Assembly: GCA_046483315.1 (NCBI GenBank)
Contig: JAWODJ010000012.1
Span: 1-64,000 of the forward strand
DNA length: 64,000 bases
Source of the DNA: PXAP01 sp046483315
GTDB lineage: Bacteria; Bacteroidota; Bacteroidia; Bacteroidales; PUMT01
Direction: 5' to 3'
Shown here: positions 61,685 through 64,000 of the stretch, piece by piece
Numbering within the stretch: the stretch's first letter is position 1
Layout: each line of letters starts with the position of its first letter
Program-made: the position numbers and the translations under genes
Notes under the pieces: generated by a model
Database searches by the model: none
Seen by the model: only the letters and a program-made list of their open reading frames with translations
Told to the model about the DNA's origin: nothing

Positions 61685-62587
61685 TTATTGCTGTATCCTT
61701 TGATATTTGGGTGTGTTGGCGGGATCTACCTCCCTGAGGAGGGTTGTCACCCTGCGGGCCTCATCGGGGGTGGTTTCTGAAAAAACATTGATAAACTCAT
61801 CCGACTTGGCATCAAAAACCACCTGCAGCAGGTGCATGAAAGGATCGGGCTTTTCACGGTATACCTTTTGAAGAAGAAAAAGACTTTCGGTAATTTCGGC
61901 ACGTGCTTCTGCAGGCCTTTCACTCATCCTGTCAAGCCCCAGGCGATGGTACCTGTAATTAAACTCTCTTACCGGTGCAAATTTGGAATCTCTCAGATTT
62001 GATGCAAGCCAGTACCTGTTCCGGTTGCTTTCAAAAGATTTCCAGCCGCGCTCACTTGCATTCTGTGCATTACTGACAATGGTCTCCGCCTTCTGAAAAT
62101 ATTCCGTTCCCCCGTTAAGGGAAAAAGAATCGTAGTCAAGACCTATAATTATATAAGCGTAGAAAGCCAGTATCGAGGTAAGGTTTGAGAGATGCTGGTT
62201 TTCATTAAATTCAAGTGTTTCATGCTCTACATAACGAAAATGCATGTTATTGTCCATATAATTGAAAAGGACGGTATTATATGATGAGTTATATATGGGT
62301 CTCCTGGACTGGATCTGGATGGTGCCCCTGAATTCGTCCGAAGATATCTCATCGGTAAGATTTATCATAATATTTGCTTCTATCCTCTCCTGGTTATTGA
62401 AAACATGGTTGGTCCAGTTACGCCCGTTCATGAACTCGTAAATGGCTCTCTGCAAAGTGGTGAACTTCTGTTTGTTGGTTCCCTGAATCTGGTTGGTGAT
62501 AACCTGAACATTGCATCTCAGCTCCTGGGCCGTGCCAACCGAAGCTAAAGAGAGAAGAAAAACCAGGATAAATGTTGCCTTTCTCAT
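61685..62587 (-). CDS. DUF4835 family protein, PorD-like
   Basis: A 300-residue exported protein (signal peptide LVFLLSLASVGTAQ, about residues 7-20). The body has LRCNVQVITNQIQGTNKQKF, NWTNHVFNNQERIEANIMIN and a NTVLFNYMDNNMHFRYVEHE segment characteristic of DUF4835, which I know as the PorD component linked to type IX secretion. Its ATG overlaps the coaBC stop by 4 bases, so the two are coupled. This coaBC-PorD-recN order is one I associate with Bacteroidota. Confidence 0.85.
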   Translation of the reverse strand: MRKATFILVFLLSLASVGTAQELRCNVQVITNQIQGTNKQKFTTLQRAIYEFMNGRNWTNHVFNNQERIEANIMINLTDEISSDEFRGTIQIQSRRPIYNSSYNTVLFNYMDNNMHFRYVEHETLEFNENQHLSNLTSILAFYAYIIIGLDYDSFSLNGGTEYFQKAETIVSNAQNASERGWKSFESNRNRYWLASNLRDSKFAPVREFNYRYHRLGLDRMSERPAEARAEITESLFLLQKVYREKPDPFMHLLQVVFDAKSDEFINVFSETTPDEARRVTTLLREVDPANTPKYQRIQQ

Positions 62588-63819
62588 TTTACCAGTCCGG
62601 TTAAGTGGTTGACAATATCTGTTGCTACCTCGGGCTTGCTTTTTTTGGCATAATCAATTACCGAACCATCGGGATTGATTATGCTGATCTTATTGGTATG
62701 GGTGTTAAAACCCGCTCCTTCCTCCTGCAATGAATTTAAAACGATAAAATCGAGGTTTTTGTTATGCAGCTTATTTTCTGCGTTTGCTATTTCATTATCG
62801 GTCTCCAGGGCAAAACCTGCAAGCACCTGTCCCTCTCTTTTCATTTTCCCGAGTTCTTTCAGTATATCCACGGTCGGTTTCATCTCGATAGTGAAACTGC
62901 CCCTCCCTCGCTTTAATTTCTTATCCTTTATTACAGCAGGGGTATAATCGGCAACCGCGGCCGTCATGATACAGGCATCGCATTCAGGGAACCACTTCAG
63001 GCATTCCCTGTGCATCTCTCCGGCCGATTTCACCCTGACAATAGTGATATGGCTGTGCTCCAGCTCCAAAGATACGGGGCCCGCAACCAAAATGACATCC
63101 GCTCCACGGCCGGCAAGCTCAGCAGCTATTGAAAAGCCCATCCTGCCTGAAGAGTGGTTGCCTATGTACCTCACCGGATCTATGGCCTCATAAGTGGGTC
63201 CGGCAGTGACAAGAACTTTCTTCCCCCTCATACCGGGGTAGCTTTCAGCATCTGTGCCTGCTCCCGGATCTTCATTCAAAAAGAAAGAGATCAATTTCTT
63301 CACTATCACCGAAGGCTCCTCCATTCTTCCCTTACCGCTCAACCCGCTTGCAAGCTCACCACTTGAGGGTTCGATAATAATATTGCCCCTTCCAAGGAGC
63401 ACATCCATATTATTCAATGTTGCCGGATGGCGGAACATGTCAAGATCCATTGCCGGGGCAAGCATGACAGGGCACCGGCAGGAAAGATAGGTGGTCAGCA
63501 ACAGGTTGTCACAAATGCCATGCGCCATTTTAGCCATGGTATTGGCACTTGCCGGAGCAACCAGAAACAGGTCCGCCCATATTCCCAGGTCAATATGGGA
63601 GTTCCATGTTCCGTCATCATAGGAAAAAAAATCACTCAGGACGGTATTCCGCGAAAGCGTGGCAAGGGTAACCGGGGTGATAAACTCTTTGGCAAGAGGG
63701 GTCATGAGAACCTTTACAGTGGCACCTTCCTTTACAAGCAGCCTGATAAGGACCGCCGATTTATATGCGGCTATGCTTCCCGTGATTCCAAGTATTATCT
63801 TTTTACCCTTAAGTTGCAT
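62584..63819 (-). CDS. coaBC: Phosphopantothenoylcysteine decarboxylase / phosphopantothenate-cysteine ligase
   Basis: Two consecutive steps of coenzyme A synthesis. The 411-residue fusion has an N-terminal flavoprotein domain CoaC (about residues 1-180; GITGSIAAYKSAVLIRLL, ANTMAKMAHGICDN, APAMDLDM) and a C-terminal CTP-dependent ligase CoaB (about 190-405; TAGPTYEAIDPVRYIGNHSS, AAVADYTP). Length and domain order are normal. It follows rpoZ after 85 bases and is coupled to the PorD-like gene downstream. Confidence 0.95.
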   Translation of the reverse strand: MQLKGKKIILGITGSIAAYKSAVLIRLLVKEGATVKVLMTPLAKEFITPVTLATLSRNTVLSDFFSYDDGTWNSHIDLGIWADLFLVAPASANTMAKMAHGICDNLLLTTYLSCRCPVMLAPAMDLDMFRHPATLNNMDVLLGRGNIIIEPSSGELASGLSGKGRMEEPSVIVKKLISFFLNEDPGAGTDAESYPGMRGKKVLVTAGPTYEAIDPVRYIGNHSSGRMGFSIAAELAGRGADVILVAGPVSLELEHSHITIVRVKSAGEMHRECLKWFPECDACIMTAAVADYTPAVIKDKKLKRGRGSFTIEMKPTVDILKELGKMKREGQVLAGFALETDNEIANAENKLHNKNLDFIVLNSLQEEGAGFNTHTNKISIINPDGSVIDYAKKSKPEVATDIVNHLTGLVK

Positions 63820-63904
63820 ATTGCATATTGATTAACATCTGTATCCCGAAGGCCAAACCCGACGGCTTACAATCATACCCCCTCAGTCCGTGAAACCGGC
63901 TGTA

Positions 63905-64000
63905 TCAGCTTTCCAGTCTGGCAGGGTTACGGTAATAGATCTCACCTTCATCCCACTCTTCAAGAGCCATCAGTGCCGGTTTGGGAAGTCGCTCATAAAA
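63905..64000 (-). CDS. rpoZ: RNA polymerase omega subunit, C-terminal part (truncated by window edge)
   Basis: Reading on the minus strand from the window end, an open frame of 31 codons ends at TGA (63907-63905). The peptide contains FYERLPKPALMALEEW and IYYRNPARLES, which resembles the C-terminus of the Bacteroidota-type omega subunit that I know usually precedes coaBC. The remainder lies beyond the window. The short length lowers certainty, though the position is supportive. Confidence 0.65.
   Translation of the reverse strand, partial: FYERLPKPALMALEEWDEGEIYYRNPARLES

Noticed and set aside
1..64000. Defence system, CRISPR array, prophage or integrative element
   Set aside because: No cas, restriction, toxin-antitoxin, integrase, transposase or regularly spaced repeats were recognised; most genes are conserved Bacteroidota core or nutrient-uptake functions.

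Overview
The window looks like a chromosomal stretch of a Bacteroidota genome, most likely class Bacteroidia (Bacteroidales or Marinilabiliales). Supporting evidence: two SusC/SusD outer-membrane nutrient-uptake pairs; promoters of the Bacteroidota type (TTTG, a spacer of about 19 bases, TAnnTTTG) rather than -35/-10 boxes; and several Bacteroidota-restricted families (DUF3276, DUF5606, DUF4835/PorD, DUF6029-like, NusB with a long N-terminal region). There are also many signal-peptide and lipoprotein genes. A membrane biotin-dependent methylmalonyl-CoA decarboxylase cluster, rubredoxin and FeoAB point to an anaerobic or microaerobic, propionate-forming lifestyle. I saw no rRNA, tRNA, CRISPR array, transposase or phage gene.

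Layout. 0-6 kb: cysH, divergent from an Omp85-like outer-membrane protein, then a lipoprotein thioredoxin, a TlpA-like thioredoxin and a DUF6029-like barrel, and a small lipoprotein. 6-11.4 kb: susC/susD pair 1. 11.7-15.8 kb: a housekeeping operon reading nusB, DUF1573, yajC, ybbR-like, coaE, DUF5606; its upstream flank is a repeat element. 16-21.7 kb: DUF3276 (PUR-like), a metal-motif-deficient ADP-ribosylglycohydrolase homologue, an unknown protein, then feoAB with a 50-residue Cys-rich membrane protein, and DUF456. 21.8-33.3 kb: two GH3/serine-hydrolase paralogues flank pepD, rubredoxin and the Na+-pumping methylmalonyl-CoA decarboxylase operon (mce, mmdA, oadG-like, biotin carrier, oadB-like). 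33.5-41 kb: a tricorn-like protease, OsmC, a queE plus PorE-like OmpA operon, and alkaline phosphatase. 41-43.5 kb: cysD-cysN. 43.9-48.5 kb: susC/susD pair 2. 48.9-53.3 kb: histidine catabolism (fused formimidoyltransferase-cyclodeaminase, hutI) and DUF819. 53.6-59.8 kb: an OB-fold-like lipoprotein with a PepSY-TM protein, fabI, an Omp85-type barrel, and a penicillin acylase family enzyme. 59.8-64 kb: rpoZ (partial), coaBC, porD-like, recN.

How they work together. CysDN makes adenylylsulfate, and a CysH with four Fe-S cysteines can reduce it directly, which fits the absence of a visible APS kinase. The mmdA cluster decarboxylates methylmalonyl-CoA to propionyl-CoA while exporting Na+. NusB, YajC, CoaE, CoaBC, RecN and RpoZ are core functions in conserved Bacteroidota gene orders. 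PorD-like and PorE-like proteins suggest a type IX secretion system encoded elsewhere.

Most of the window is ordinary core genome. I did not find a convincing new defence or biosynthetic system. The most interesting observations are the ADP-ribosylglycohydrolase homologue that has lost both metal-binding motifs, the roughly 190-base inverted-repeat-bounded element abutting nusB, the hairpin-rich intergenic sequences at 23.7-23.9 kb and 55.75 kb, and the paired GH3/serine-hydrolase proteins of which one lacks the glycosidase domain.
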